Below, piece after piece: positions 36,811-49,000 of a DNA stretch of 64,000 bases. The position numbers were made by a program, and so were the translations under genes. Source of the stretch: Xiphophorus maculatus (lineage: Eukaryota > Chordata > Actinopteri > Cyprinodontiformes > Poeciliidae). Each line of letters begins with the position of its first letter. The stretch's first letter is position 1. The notes under the pieces are model-generated. The model made no database searches. It was given only the letters and a program-made list of their open reading frames with translations, and was not told the origin of the DNA. The DNA is taken from assembly GCF_002775205.1 (NCBI RefSeq), contig NC_036454.1, positions 14,776,882 to 14,840,881 on the forward strand. Reading direction: 5' to 3'.

Positions 36811-38025
36811 TACAGTGTTCTCGAAAAATGTTCAGATCCTTAGGACTTGATCACATTTTAGCAAATTAAACCAGGAACTAAATTTTGTACATGATCTATC
36901 AAACACAAAGTAGCGCCTGACCGTAAAGATGAAGGTGAAGGAAACAGGGTTTTTAAGATGATTTAAAATCTGAAAAAGAGAGCATGGATTGCTAAGTGGT
37001 TCATGGATTTTCTTCATGATTCATGGATTTTCTGCTCAAATGTTCTTAAGAAAATGTAGGTTAGGAAGCTGGGATACCCAGGTGAAATGCTACTTGACAG
37101 GCAATTGGCTGGCATTTACAAATCAGCCGATTCAGAAGCTCCATTCATTAATTTTAAGCACTGATTGGCTAAGATTAATTCAATTTGGCTAAACAAAGAA
37201 AGCACTGACCCACATCCTGTTCTTGTCACCAAGGGTACAGAAAATACATTTTCTAGCCCAAAAACAAAAACAGTTGAGAACAAATATTAGGAAATCATAT
37301 TCCTGTCTTTTAATGAGACAGTCCTTGTTTATGTTATGGATCAACACTGATTTACAGGTTCCATCAAAATATCATTTTCCATTCAAATCTCTAATGTTTA
37401 GTATATTATTGAACAGATAAAAGAAATTTATTTTTCCATTCTTATTCTAAAAAAAACAACAAAAAACAAAACTATTTAGATGCCCACCAGTGTTTTCAAC
37501 TTGATGATTTCGACCCTTGTGCACACCACTGCTGTAAACCTTTCTATTGTAGCTCTGGATGTGAGTTTGGGTTTGTTATCCTGCTGGAAGGTGAACCTTC
37601 ATCCCAGCCTCAGGTCTTTTTCAGCCTCTAACACGTTTTCTTTTAGCTCCATCCATCTAACCAACAACTCTGACCAGCTTCTCTTTCCCTGCTGAAATAG
37701 AAACATGATGTTTGCAACTTTATCCTTGTTGTTTTTCCGTCTTTATGACTTTGTTCAGTAATGTTCTCTAACAAGCCTCTGAGGCCTTCACAACACAGCT
37801 GGATTTATACTTTACAAGTGCAACTGGTTGAGTTGGATTTTATGAAGGGGTATTAAAAGTATTGAGGAAAGAAGCACCACATTTTAAAGAATTTTTTTTC
37901 CAACTTTATATTTATGCACTACTTCGTGTTGGCCTGCCTCATAAAATCCCAGTAAGACACATTAAATGTTTATGGGTTGCAGTTTGACAAAACATGGGAC
38001 GTGAATATTTTTGCGGAGCGCTGCA
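36811..38025 (-). mobile_element. Tc1-like transposon relic
   Basis: The left end TACAGTGTTCTCGAAAAATG and the right end GAATATTTTTGCGGAGCGCT correspond to Tc1 termini. In reverse orientation are TTGTTATCCTGCTGGAAGGT, GAACCTTCATCCCAGCCTCA, GACCAGCTTCTCTTTCCCTG and TTGGCCTGCCTCATAAAATC. 37010-37480 does not fit the consensus and may be an insertion. Confidence 0.7.
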
Positions 38026-39755
38026 CCTCAGCGTTTGTATAAATATAAACGATCTTCTCCAAGATCATTTATGTGTGTTATTACTGGGTTGCAGCATGTG
38101 TGGATTTTTAAACGGAGTTCTCCTCTGTTTATTTCCCTGCATTTTTAAAACCCATATTAAATATTCCCGCCTATCAGCTAGGAAAATAAAAGCAGATAAG
38201 AGGGATGTATCCTTTTAATCAACTGATTCCAACCCCACTGTGTCAACGCCTTTGCTTTGGGTAAACAGTGCTTCAGTAAGTAAGGATGCACTGCAGAAGA
38301 AGAGACCTCCCATGAATTGCATATAGTGATGATACTGGCTGACTCTTTTCAGCACTAATGTGAATCCGTGTGTCTGCATGTTGCTGCCAGACTCATTAGG
38401 ACTCACTGATACAAGATAAATAGAGTGAATGTTTCACACTGAGCAGTCATCAAGAGGCCCAAAAAACACACAGCAGCAAACATCATGCACATGTCTCTTC
38501 TCCTCTCTCTTCCACACTTTCCTTCTTGGCCCCTACCCGACTCTATGCTCTAACTCAGTCTCTATTATATATATTTTTTTGTTTGTTTGCTTTCCTCACG
38601 GCTGGAAGTCTGCTGATCCCTATTCCAGATGCCGATTTTAGATTGTAAAGCTGACGAGTTCACGGATCAGATTTAGTCATCATCTACTGTTTTTTCATAC
38701 CCTGATTTTCTCATCTTCCCACCCCCTCAATCCCAGAAAATAATAACATTAATGTTTCTAATCCCAGCCCCTCTCTTCCCCATTTCCTAAAAAAAGCTCA
38801 CCTACATCTTGAACTTGCTGTGCCTTTCGCTGATTCCTTGCTTTAGGTCTTCTCACCACCCTCGGCTGCTCATCCTCCCTGTTTATCACAAACAATATGT
38901 GCAGCAGCAGTTGGGAGCTTTGTCGAGGCAAAGCTGGGAACAAAGGTTGGTACAAAGGCTGTCTGAGGCAGGGCTGTTATCTTCTGTTGTCTAATGCGGC
39001 TAATTAAGGGCATTGCTGGGAGGAAGGTGCTGGGAGGAAGGTGCTACTATTCTCATCTAACTCAAGGGTATGCTGTCTCCCTAAGTCTGCCAAGCTGACA
39101 TGGGCTTGTAGAAACGCATACACAACTAGGAAAGGCGTGCACACACACATATCCCTTATGCTCGGTCTCCGAAACAATTATCTGCACCCCCACACACACA
39201 TGGCAGTCGTAGGCTTTATTAAATATACTTCCTAATAGAAGCTGATAAAATGGAGAGTGCTTCTGCTGAAATTAGGCTGAGATGGTATTATATTAGCGTA
39301 AGGTTTTCTTATTTCCAGATGGATTATCAGCATTTAAGAGCAGAACTGATAAGCTTACAGCTGATTTAGTCTCATAGATATGAGAATAGGACGATAGGTA
39401 GCCGTCTCAGTGAACGGAGGCTGGGTGAATCGGCACGAGCGAGACTTGACGAGGATTTTTTTCGCTCTGAATTTGCTCAGAAATCAAAGGTGTGTGTTTA
39501 AAAAGAAAAAAAAAGAAGAAACATTTCTCTCTCCCTCTCCACCGGTCCAGCAACTCTCCCCTCATTATCTCTTGCTCCTTTCAATCCCACAGTCTGATAA
39601 CGTCAGATAAACGCCACTTGGACTGGGAAGCAGTGAAGGAGAAGTCGGAATGATTGTATTCATACAGATCTGCGCAAAGATACAACTCAGTATTCAGGCA
39701 CAGTAATGAAACGACTGCCTATATGACCTTCTGTTCATATGTATTGATTTGTGTC
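38026..39755. other. Intergenic; possible conserved noncoding sequence
   Basis: 38026-38420 and 39240-39370 are non-repetitive with homeodomain-like AT cores (TTTTAATCAACTG, GATAAAATGG). No coding evidence. A CA tract lies near 39140 and 39190. Confidence 0.3.
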
Positions 39756-41597
39756 TACAGTTCTGGTCAGAAACTTATGTCCTCTTCACAAAGTGAAAGT
39801 CATATTCATCCAAGGCTTTATTGATGCACTTGAACTGTACAAGATATATGCACTAAACTGTTTTGGAATCATGTTGTGTTTTTTTCTATTCCAAACAATG
39901 GAATAGAAAAACGTCTGAATGTTTTGGACGACATTCAGATGTCCAAAATATTGGTAAAAGCCCAAATGTATATTTCCACCACCACCACCAATTCAGATAA
40001 ATGTTCAGAGCAGAGAAACCACACACACACACACACGCCCACTTTGCTACCATCTCTGTCTGGATATTTGACCACTCCTCTTATTAGAAACTGTGAAGTT
40101 GAATACTTTATTAGGTTTTCTGGGACAGGGAAAGAATTTCAGCATAATACAATGATTCCGAAAGTCTAAGAGCTTAATGTTGATATATCTACTCCAGAAC
40201 CAGTTTCAATGTGTGTTCGGGATCATTTTAATGTTGGAACATCCAGTTGTGTCCAGCTTTCCTCTTTCTGATCCAAACTGTCATGTGAAAGGCGATTGGT
40301 TACTAACATTAAGATCAAACCATGAAGTTGCTGAAACTCCAGTGCAACTATCCACAGTGAAGCAAAGTTAACTCGGACTGAGACGGTACCAGCCAAGAAA
40401 GAAGCCCCTTTGCCAAAATGGACACACACCAGCAACTGGTTTTCGGGCTGGACAATGCAGGCTAACGTTATGTTTCTGCAGCTAAACAAAGTGGTGGCAG
40501 AGAGACAGTTTTTCTGTTTGGACGACTTGCTGTATTTAATCGGATCCTGAATTCTGCTCTCTACTAGAAAATCTTAATGCACTTTTGTTGTGCAGAAGAA
40601 TAATCAGGAGCGCAACAGCCATTCAGACATGTAGTCTAAAAAATACTTGTTGCCTCCAAAGGTAACATAACCAAAAGTCCACATCATACTTTCTCATATT
40701 CTGTTCAGTCCCCTGTAGTCATTATTTTTTTCAAAAAGTTTTGACTTTTGGTTAATTCCTTTGTACTTAAACCATTTTAGTTTATTCTTGCATTTTGTTC
40801 TTTATGCATATAGATTTTGTTCTCTTCAGTTAGTGTTATTTTTCTCCCCCCTCGATTTGAAGTTTCCTTTACTCTCAGTTCTCCTCCAGTGTTTATTATT
40901 CACCTGTCTTCCTCCTGCCAGTTTGCACCATTCCACAGCTATTTTCCATCCTCTGCCTCAGCTGTTTCCCATCTGCCTCTGATTAGTTCTGGTTTTCATT
41001 CTCCACCTCCACTCTCCTTCCTGTATTTAAGCTCTTGGATTTTCATTGTTTGTTACTGGGTCCTTCTGTAACTCTGCAGTTTTGTGTGTTATTCTGTCTG
41101 TTTGCTTCCATGTCCCACTTTATCTGCATTTGCTTCTTCTGTAAGTTAATATTTTTTAGTAAATTTCTCCAATTGTCACCAAAGGCTGCTCTGCATTTCG
41201 GTTCTTTATACTACAAACATGACAGTTTAGGGAGCAATTACTTTTTCCAAATAGGTCCAACTTGGTTTGAATATCTTTTTTCTTTTAATATCTGAAATCA
41301 TTGTTTGAACTCTACTCTTTCCTTTTACACAGGTTATCTTTGGAATTAAAATTTATTTGATGATCTGAAAAACTGAAGTGCAAATAATAAAAAAAAGCAA
41401 CAGGAGAAGATATTTATAATCACATTTTGATTTCATATCATTTTAGCTCCAATAACAAAATCCTTAACATTAAAGTTTGATGTTGTACCATCTTTTCCAC
41501 CTGAAATAAGATCAGCTAAAACAACTAATCAAATGCCCAAAATTACTACAAGAGCCACCCTGAGGTTGAGTGTATGCAAACTTCTGACTGGCACTGT
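39756..41597. mobile_element. Composite Tc1-like element with internal insertions
   Basis: The termini TACAGTTCTGGTCAGAAACT and CAAACTTCTGACTGGCACTG are inverted repeats of the Tc1 type found in many fish. Inside, TTGGAACATCCAGTTGTGTC reads in reverse while TATCCACAGTGAAGC and AAGAAAGAAGCCCC read forward, so the interior is rearranged. 40690-41235 is a further repeat related to 23645-23970. A CA microsatellite lies at 40019-40036. Confidence 0.6.
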
Positions 41598-42158
41598 GCT
41601 TATGTGTTTGAAATGGGATAATTTCTTGGCTAGAATATGAAGGAGGAAGGTGTCCTTGTTTCATCCAGAAAGACATGAATTAATCACGGCCCCCTCGAAG
41701 AAACAACTTCCTGACTTTGAGACTTGCTAGTAACGATTCTCCTGAGAGATGCAGATGCAGTTTCACTGTTTTGAGTCAACTTTTTGAATATTCCCTGATC
41801 CTTTTTTTTTCCTTCACGCGGAATTCACTGCCTATTAATGCATGTATCCACAAACACATGAATAAATCTCATAAGAAGACATACTCGCAGTCATGCATCG
41901 ATGCACACGTGCATTTGCTCTTCCTCCCTTTCCCCTTCCTGCCAAACACAATCGCACATGCACACACACTCACCGCTTCTCCCTGATCTCGCTGTTTTCC
42001 ATCTCAGCGTTGCCCTTCTCGCCATTCCTTTTCACTTTATCCACTTTTTCTGTTTCCAAACCCTCTCCTCTCTCTTTGTTTGGATAATCCGAAGTTCAGC
42101 TTGAGTAGAAAACACTAGGAATCTTTTTTAACAATGTTTAAGTTGAGACCTATCAGGG

Positions 42159-43022
42159 TCAAACTGTGGTGGTGGTTGTTTTGCGTAGGATTGTTTTATG
42201 GGGCTTTAGGGAAGGTGTGTGAGGAGGCACACAAGGTGGTGGAGTGTGTGTCGTTGGAGGGAAACTGTGGCTGACTGAGAGCCCTCCATTTTCCAACATC
42301 AGTGGATGAGGGAGAGGATGAAGAGGAGGGGAGGAAGAGCAGCAGTGAACCGGGCTGAGCCGTAAGTCGCTCAGCTCGGCCTGTAAGTGGAGTTCTGCGT
42401 CGTCTACGTCGTACTGCATATCACAGTCTGGGCAGTAGCCGTGATACTGGACTTTCTCGCTGAAACGGACCCGCTCTCTCTCCCGGTGCTCCCTGCCTGG
42501 AGCCTTGGGGCATTTGTTTTTCTCATGCCGGAGAAGAGGCATTGGCCTGGGCAGCGTAGGAACCAGACCAGATTCCTGCATTTCGCTCTCTCCTGAAATG
42601 AAGCATGGAGTGGAGGAGAATAAATCCTTATTTGGTTTCAGTGGGAAAACGCCACCGTTCCTCAACAAAGACCCATTAGCCTTGGATATATTCCCTGATA
42701 AGACCAAAGTCGGATGAGGCAGGTTCTTGATGTTGTGTTCCTCCGTTCTCAGCGTAGTGTGTCTCGGCGGTGGCAGCGGCGGGTGTGGCTTCTTGAGCAC
42801 CGTCAGAACTCCAGGTTGATGGATGGGTACCGGACTCATGGGCACCTGTGTCTTGAAGATGCAGTCCTCGGGGAAGAGCTTCATCTTCTCCAGGCTGGAC
42901 GCGGTTGTGGTGGTAGTGGTGGAGCTCGAGCTGGAGTTGAGCGTGTCGGTCTTCGAGCTGTCGGTCAGTCCGTCCTCCTCCAACTGAAGGTCTCCAGTCA
43001 GGGTGTCGATGTCGTGAACAAC
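42159..43022 (-). CDS. prr16: prr16 coding exon 2 (terminal)
   Basis: 864 nt including the TGA at 42159-42161. It opens after a CAG acceptor with VVHDIDTLTGDLQLEEDG, directly continuing exon 1 in frame, and carries residues 46-332. The reading frame is open from the acceptor onward, so no internal start is needed. Confidence 0.95.
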   Translation of the reverse strand, partial: VVHDIDTLTGDLQLEEDGLTDSSKTDTLNSSSSSTTTTTTASSLEKMKLFPEDCIFKTQVPMSPVPIHQPGVLTVLKKPHPPLPPPRHTTLRTEEHNIKNLPHPTLVLSGNISKANGSLLRNGGVFPLKPNKDLFSSTPCFISGESEMQESGLVPTLPRPMPLLRHEKNKCPKAPGREHRERERVRFSEKVQYHGYCPDCDMQYDVDDAELHLQAELSDLRLSPVHCCSSSPPLHPLPHPLMLENGGLSVSHSFPPTTHTPPPCVPPHTPSLKPHKTILRKTTTTTV

Positions 43023-46000
43023 CTGGTGACGAGAAGATCTATGTGTCAGTTTGGGAGCTCAGGTCACGGGTAGCGAGATTACAAAACTATTCATAACCCC
43101 TGGAACTTTGGAGATTTTGTTGTGACACTACAGCCACAACCTTCCATGTTTTGTATTAGGATCTTATGCAATAGCCCAACACATGCTAGTGCATGATTGC
43201 AAAATAGAAGAATTGTAAGTGGTTTTCAAAAAAGACACCCCAAGTCAACACTTTATATAACTATTACGGGTACTAGTTTTGGAGGCGTGTCTCTACCATC
43301 TTTGCACATCAAAAGTAGAACTTCACAATCAGCTCTAGTGTCACAGCCACTACAGAAATATAACTAGTGTAGGCATTAAGGGTGGCCATTTAACTGGCCT
43401 AATATATTATAGAATAGAATAGAACAGAATAGAATAGAATAGAATTCAACTTTATTGTCATTGCACTGTCACAAGTACAAGCAACGAGATGTAGTTTGCA
43501 TCTATCCAGAAGTGCTCTACGAGATATAAATATTTATTCGTTATTATTTTAGATATGCAGAGAGCAAAGTTGTTTGTGACTGCAAAATTACACAGATTGA
43601 TACTGGAATGTCGACTGTTATTCAATATACTGAGCCATGTGTGTTTTTGCATCCACTTTACTACTATGAGCCTCTTTGTGTTTGTTAATGATGGAAAATC
43701 CCGATACGTTAGATTGAAGTTTGTAGTTGTAATGTGACAGAAGGTGAAAAAAAGAGAATGAATAGTTTTGCAAGGCAATGTGTGTGACAATGTGGCCCAG
43801 ACTGAACACAACTAACAACAAACTCAGCTGTCTCAGAAAATAAAAGTTAAGAGATATAGCACTAAATGTAAAATAGGATTTTTTTAAATAATCTTTTCTA
43901 CATAAAATTCAAACAAAGATGTTTAAGGCAAGAGGACAAAATGGGGACAAAGAGGTTAAAACACCTACCTAGAGGAGATGAACAGTCTCTAAAAGCGATG
44001 TCCTTAAGAGACAGAACAGATTCCAGCAAAGACCTGAGAGATTCATCCTCCTTCAGTTCATCTACTGTATGCCAAGCTTTTAGCTAAAAGCTGCTTGGGA
44101 ATCACCTTAATGGCACTAAAATTCAGCTTTATGTGTGTAAAACTGTATTGTCATAGCCGTTCTTACAGATTCAGCTAGAACAAAAGGTAACACATCTTGC
44201 TTTTGTAACAGTCTGTCAGCTAGGTGCTTATCTAAATGCTTATTTGTCTGCTATGTGTATACACAGCCCTGGTCTATCCCTTGAATTTAAGGAGCTTTTT
44301 CATGCCTGAATGACTCATAGGTTAGAGTTAAGACGCTTGACAAACAGAAAATTAGACATTCCTCTGAAAAACATCTAGACAAGACACTGAAAATGAGAGA
44401 AAAACAAACCAAAGTTAAAAAAAACAGAGAATAAAGTATGAGGTAAGACTATACGTCAAATGTACGCACACACAAGATCCATTAGATATGTATATAATTT
44501 ATAGCAAAATCTACTGGACAACTTCTTGAGTTGTGGCTTTGATAATATAGAGCATAAATGCCAATGCAAAATAAAAAGGCATAAAAGCGATAATTTATAT
44601 AAGAAGAGAGCTTGGGAAGAAAACAGAGGGCAAAAAGATATGAAAAATCAATAGGCTGGCAGTCTGTTGCAAAGTCGGCACAGTGAAGAACTGCTTAAGT
44701 AACAGAATGAATCTGTTATCTCTGAATGTTATATAATTTATGAATACAGAGAACACTGCGGAAAACAATTAGGAGGAGAGGCAATGAATACAAGTGTATA
44801 ATAAGGAAAACTGGAAAATTGGTTCAAAAATGCAGCAGAAATTTGTATTGGATTTTATCTTGACCCTTTGGGAATAACATATTTAGATGAAACCAAGATA
44901 GAGGACTTTAGTTTGCCATTAAAGTTTACACAGAAATATCAATGATTTCTTTTGGACAAAATTTACAGACCTGCAGATGTTTTTGGAACTTGATGATTAA
45001 GTTTATCTATACATTTATCTACACATTCATGGATTACTCATTTTATCTATTTAAAGGTGATAGGGGACTTGAGCCTTAGTAGGTGTTAGTATCTTCCAAC
45101 TGTCACAAAGCAATCAAACGAGTGCTTTAATCCCTTCTTGATTCATGTAGGACGTACTCATACTGCTGCAGCTTTGCTGTTATTGGCCAAAACATGAAAA
45201 ACATTTTTAAAATAAAGCTACCTTCAGTGCAATAACTTAATCTTACACTAAAGAGAAATAAGAAAAATGTGGCCTTTAATTTAAATACATTTGTTCAGTT
45301 GAGGGAACTAGTCCTATAGATCTCTTTCAATGGCCATGGGAACCTTGTTGGAGTGAATAAATTATTTGAAATACCAGAACATTTAAATAAAAATCTAGAG
45401 GCCTGAAAATTACTTGCCATTTCAACTAGATAATGATCTAAAACACATGGGCAAGTAAACAGAAATGGTTAACGAGATACAAAATCAACATTTTTCGAAG
45501 GCCATCGCAGTCTGCACAGCTGTGTGAAATGTTATATTTTTTTAATCTCCTAATCTATTTTCCACACCTCAGAAAAAAGCTAGCATTTTTCAATGTTATT
45601 CTATGTTGTAGCTAAAAAAACAAATATATTTTAAAGCTTTTTCACATATTATTCTTAAAGGGTACCAATGCATTTGGGTGGCACTACAGATGCCTGTCCA
45701 TGGTGGATACTGTCTAAAACACTGTCTAACCACAATGGATAGGAATTAATAATAGTTACTTAACTACTCTGATATTCAGAAATATTAACTTTTTGTTTCG
45801 TAACCATTTTTAAAAGTCCACCCAAAACATTCCTTCTCAAATTAAATTATTTTCCCTTTTTTAGAGCTGTTTTGTTTTGATACACACAACTGAATATTTT
45901 AAAAATCACTGCCTGACTTTGTCAGAACTAGAAAGAAAAGAACTTGAGCACGAAATGTCTACGGAGCCTTTCAACAGGATTTATGGTCCTTGAACTTTTT

Positions 46001-49000
46001 TGACATTTTGTCCCCTGACATTTATAAATTTCTATGTATTTCACAGGGATTTCTTTTCATACAACACACACCAGCACATACTGTACATATGAAGTGGAAG
46101 GTAAAGGGTACGTGGTTTCTTTACAAAAAAAAAAAATCTGGAAAGCATGTCATGCATTTATGTTTTGCACCTTTTACCTAGATACCTCTACATATAATAA
46201 ATCACTTAATTATTCTATTCAATTCAAAAGTATGATTTATCAAAATGGGAAATTAAATGTTGTTGTAGCTCCTCTCTGGAAGCAGTCTTGAAAAAAATCT
46301 AAAGAGGCCTCTGGTTGAAGACATTGTTGCAGATTGTCAAGACATAAGTGCTCAATTTCTGGGCAGCAGAGACGGTTTTACTCAGTAACATGTCTAGAGG
46401 ACGCATATTGCCAGTAAGCACTGCTAATCGACCTCATTTTCTTTTGCTGCTTCACTTTAAATCTGTCTCTGGTATTGTTTTAGCTTTTGATATGCTCCAA
46501 GTTGCAAAACAATACCTTGTTGGCAGGGCTACACACTTTTACAACTGTCCAAAAGAATAAAAGCAAGAGCCAAAGTCCTTCCAACTGCACAGCATTCAAA
46601 ACCAGAGGGAATAATTATCCAAGCATGCAATGCCTCAACCCCAAAAATTATGAACTACAGTCTCCAAAAATAACAAATCAGAACTAAGGTAACAAAGTTA
46701 TTCCAACATGCTGTCGTCATGAATGGTGCAATTATAGAGTCCACTTGTGTAAGATTAATATCAGTATAAATAACACTGTTCTGTCAGAGCCTCAGAAATT
46801 TATTAAGAAACAAGGAACAATGGATAAAAACTGTATGACAAAGCAATATGTGGCAGAAAAATAACACTGGATAATGTCCTGTACATAGCATTCCCATGGT
46901 GAAACATGGTAATGTTTTTCTTCAGCAGGGAAAGGAAACCTGGTCTAAGCTGATAAGAGAATGGATTAAGTTAAATATAGGGAAAACCTTTAAAAAAGCC
47001 TAAAAGAGGCTGCAAAATTAGAAAACATCCTGTCCAGGAGTGATGCTGAAAAACTAGTTCATGCAGTTGTTACTTCAAGACTGGACTACTGTAATTGTTT
47101 ATAATCTATAAAATGAAGTTAAAAGTCTCCAGCTGATCCAAAACGCTGCAACAAAAGTTCTGATTCAAGTGAAAAAGAAACAATATTTCTCCTAATTTAG
47201 CTTCCATTAATTGAGTCCTTGTTAAATCCACAAAAGAATCTTATATTCCCCTGGTCCCATATAAAGCCCTTACTAATCGACTCCATCAAACATCAGAGAT
47301 CTGATTGTTCCACATGTTCCTAACAGAGAACTTCGCTCTCAGACTGCAGGTTTACTGCTGGTTCCTAGAAACTCTACAAGTAGAGTGGGAGGCAGATCCT
47401 TTAGTTATCAGGCTACTCTCCCAGGTTTAGTCTGTGAGGCAGAGACCCTGCCTATTTTTAAGACTAGACTCAAAACTTTTCTTTTAGATAAATCTTTGTT
47501 TAAAACACAGATATGTTGCCAAGTTGGGCTATTTCCATAGTTATAGCTAAGTCTATAGACTTAGACCGCTGGAGGACAATCTGACCACTTTCCCTCACTC
47601 AGCTACTTTCTTCTTCTGCTACTCTCCAATTTGCATTATTTGCTTTTATGGGGTTTATTTTCTCTCCATAGAAGATACATCTGGTCTGGTATTCCGTCTG
47701 GCTCTGCTGCCTTCCTGGAAGGAGAAATAAACTGAGACAATGCTGCCAACAACAAAACTCTCTCCCTCTCCTGCTATTAACTTTTTAAATGTAGAAAGTA
47801 TTCCTACATCAGTTCTTCTGTTTTTCTTTGTGTGTATCTGCTGTGTCTTCTCAAACCCCCAGTTGAATTTAACTTCTTGTACTGAGCCAGGTTCTGGTTC
47901 TGCTGGAGGTTTCATCCTGTTAAAGGGGAGTTTTTCCTCTATTGCTACGTCAACGCTCAGAATGAGGGATTGCTTTAAAGTCATCGACACAATGCAAGCG
48001 ATTGTCGCTATGTGCTCGTCCAGGAGGAGTGAAAGCTGCAAGTCAATAACTCGACGCAATCTGCTGGGTTTTCTCAGAAAGAAAACTGTTTTAATGTGTT
48101 TGAATAGTGAACTGAACTTAATGCACTGCTTGAACTACCATCAGCTAGGATGTATCTATGAGTAAATTGAAACAACTTGCTTTTGTAAACTGCCTTGAAC
48201 TGTGACTTGGCACTATTTAAATGAACTGAACTGAATAGAGTTAAAAAAAGACCTTAGACTGGCCCAAAGGTTCACCTACCAGCAGAACACAAAGACCAAA
48301 AAATAATTGCCTGCACTGGATCTTATGTAGGCACATCCACGCATAAAAGTACGCCACTCTTTTCAGGTTTGGTTTTGATACGTTTTTTTTTTTTTTTTCA
48401 AATCATGCAATCCTTTTACTTCTACATTGCAGTTATGCCCTGCTTAGTGTTAACGTTTGGAGTTGCAAAATGACAAAATACTGAAAAAAAAAAAATTGTT
48501 GTAGCTGTGAAACTACTTTTATAGTTTCACAGCTCCAATGCCAGATCCCTTGAAATGATTACAAATATATGGATTTTCCTTCAAATCATGTGCTTATTGC
48601 TATGTTGTGAAGAACAGCGTAGAGTACTTATTGACCTGTGGGGTTTAAATGCTTGTCTGGATTTGCTAACGGTGGTCAAAAGAGAAACAGAGAGACAAGG
48701 AACGAAATAGAGAAAAGAAAATAATAAAACGAGTGGAGAGAGCTTAACTCTTCACGCAGCCTTTAAGTGGATAATTTGTTGGGACACACACAAGAGGTAA
48801 TATTGGTATCCCAGTGTGCAGCCCCTGCTGTAGGCCAGGCAGCCTGGGCCGCTGTGCCAAGCATCCGAGCAGGGTCCTTCCTCAGAGCCAGACTTAGCTC
48901 CAGCCCTGTCTCCGAGTTCTAACAGATAAACGCATTTCAAACGGATTATGCCCCAAACACTGGCTTTGATAGTAACATCCCCTCCAGCCCTGTGTTTAAT

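Noticed and set aside
42387..43073. Plus-strand frames of 69-119 codons
   Set aside because: Antisense shadows of prr16 exon 2.
47740..48165. 141-codon plus-strand frame
   Set aside because: Sits in the 3'UTR of the L2-like LINE and begins from untranslated repeat sequence.
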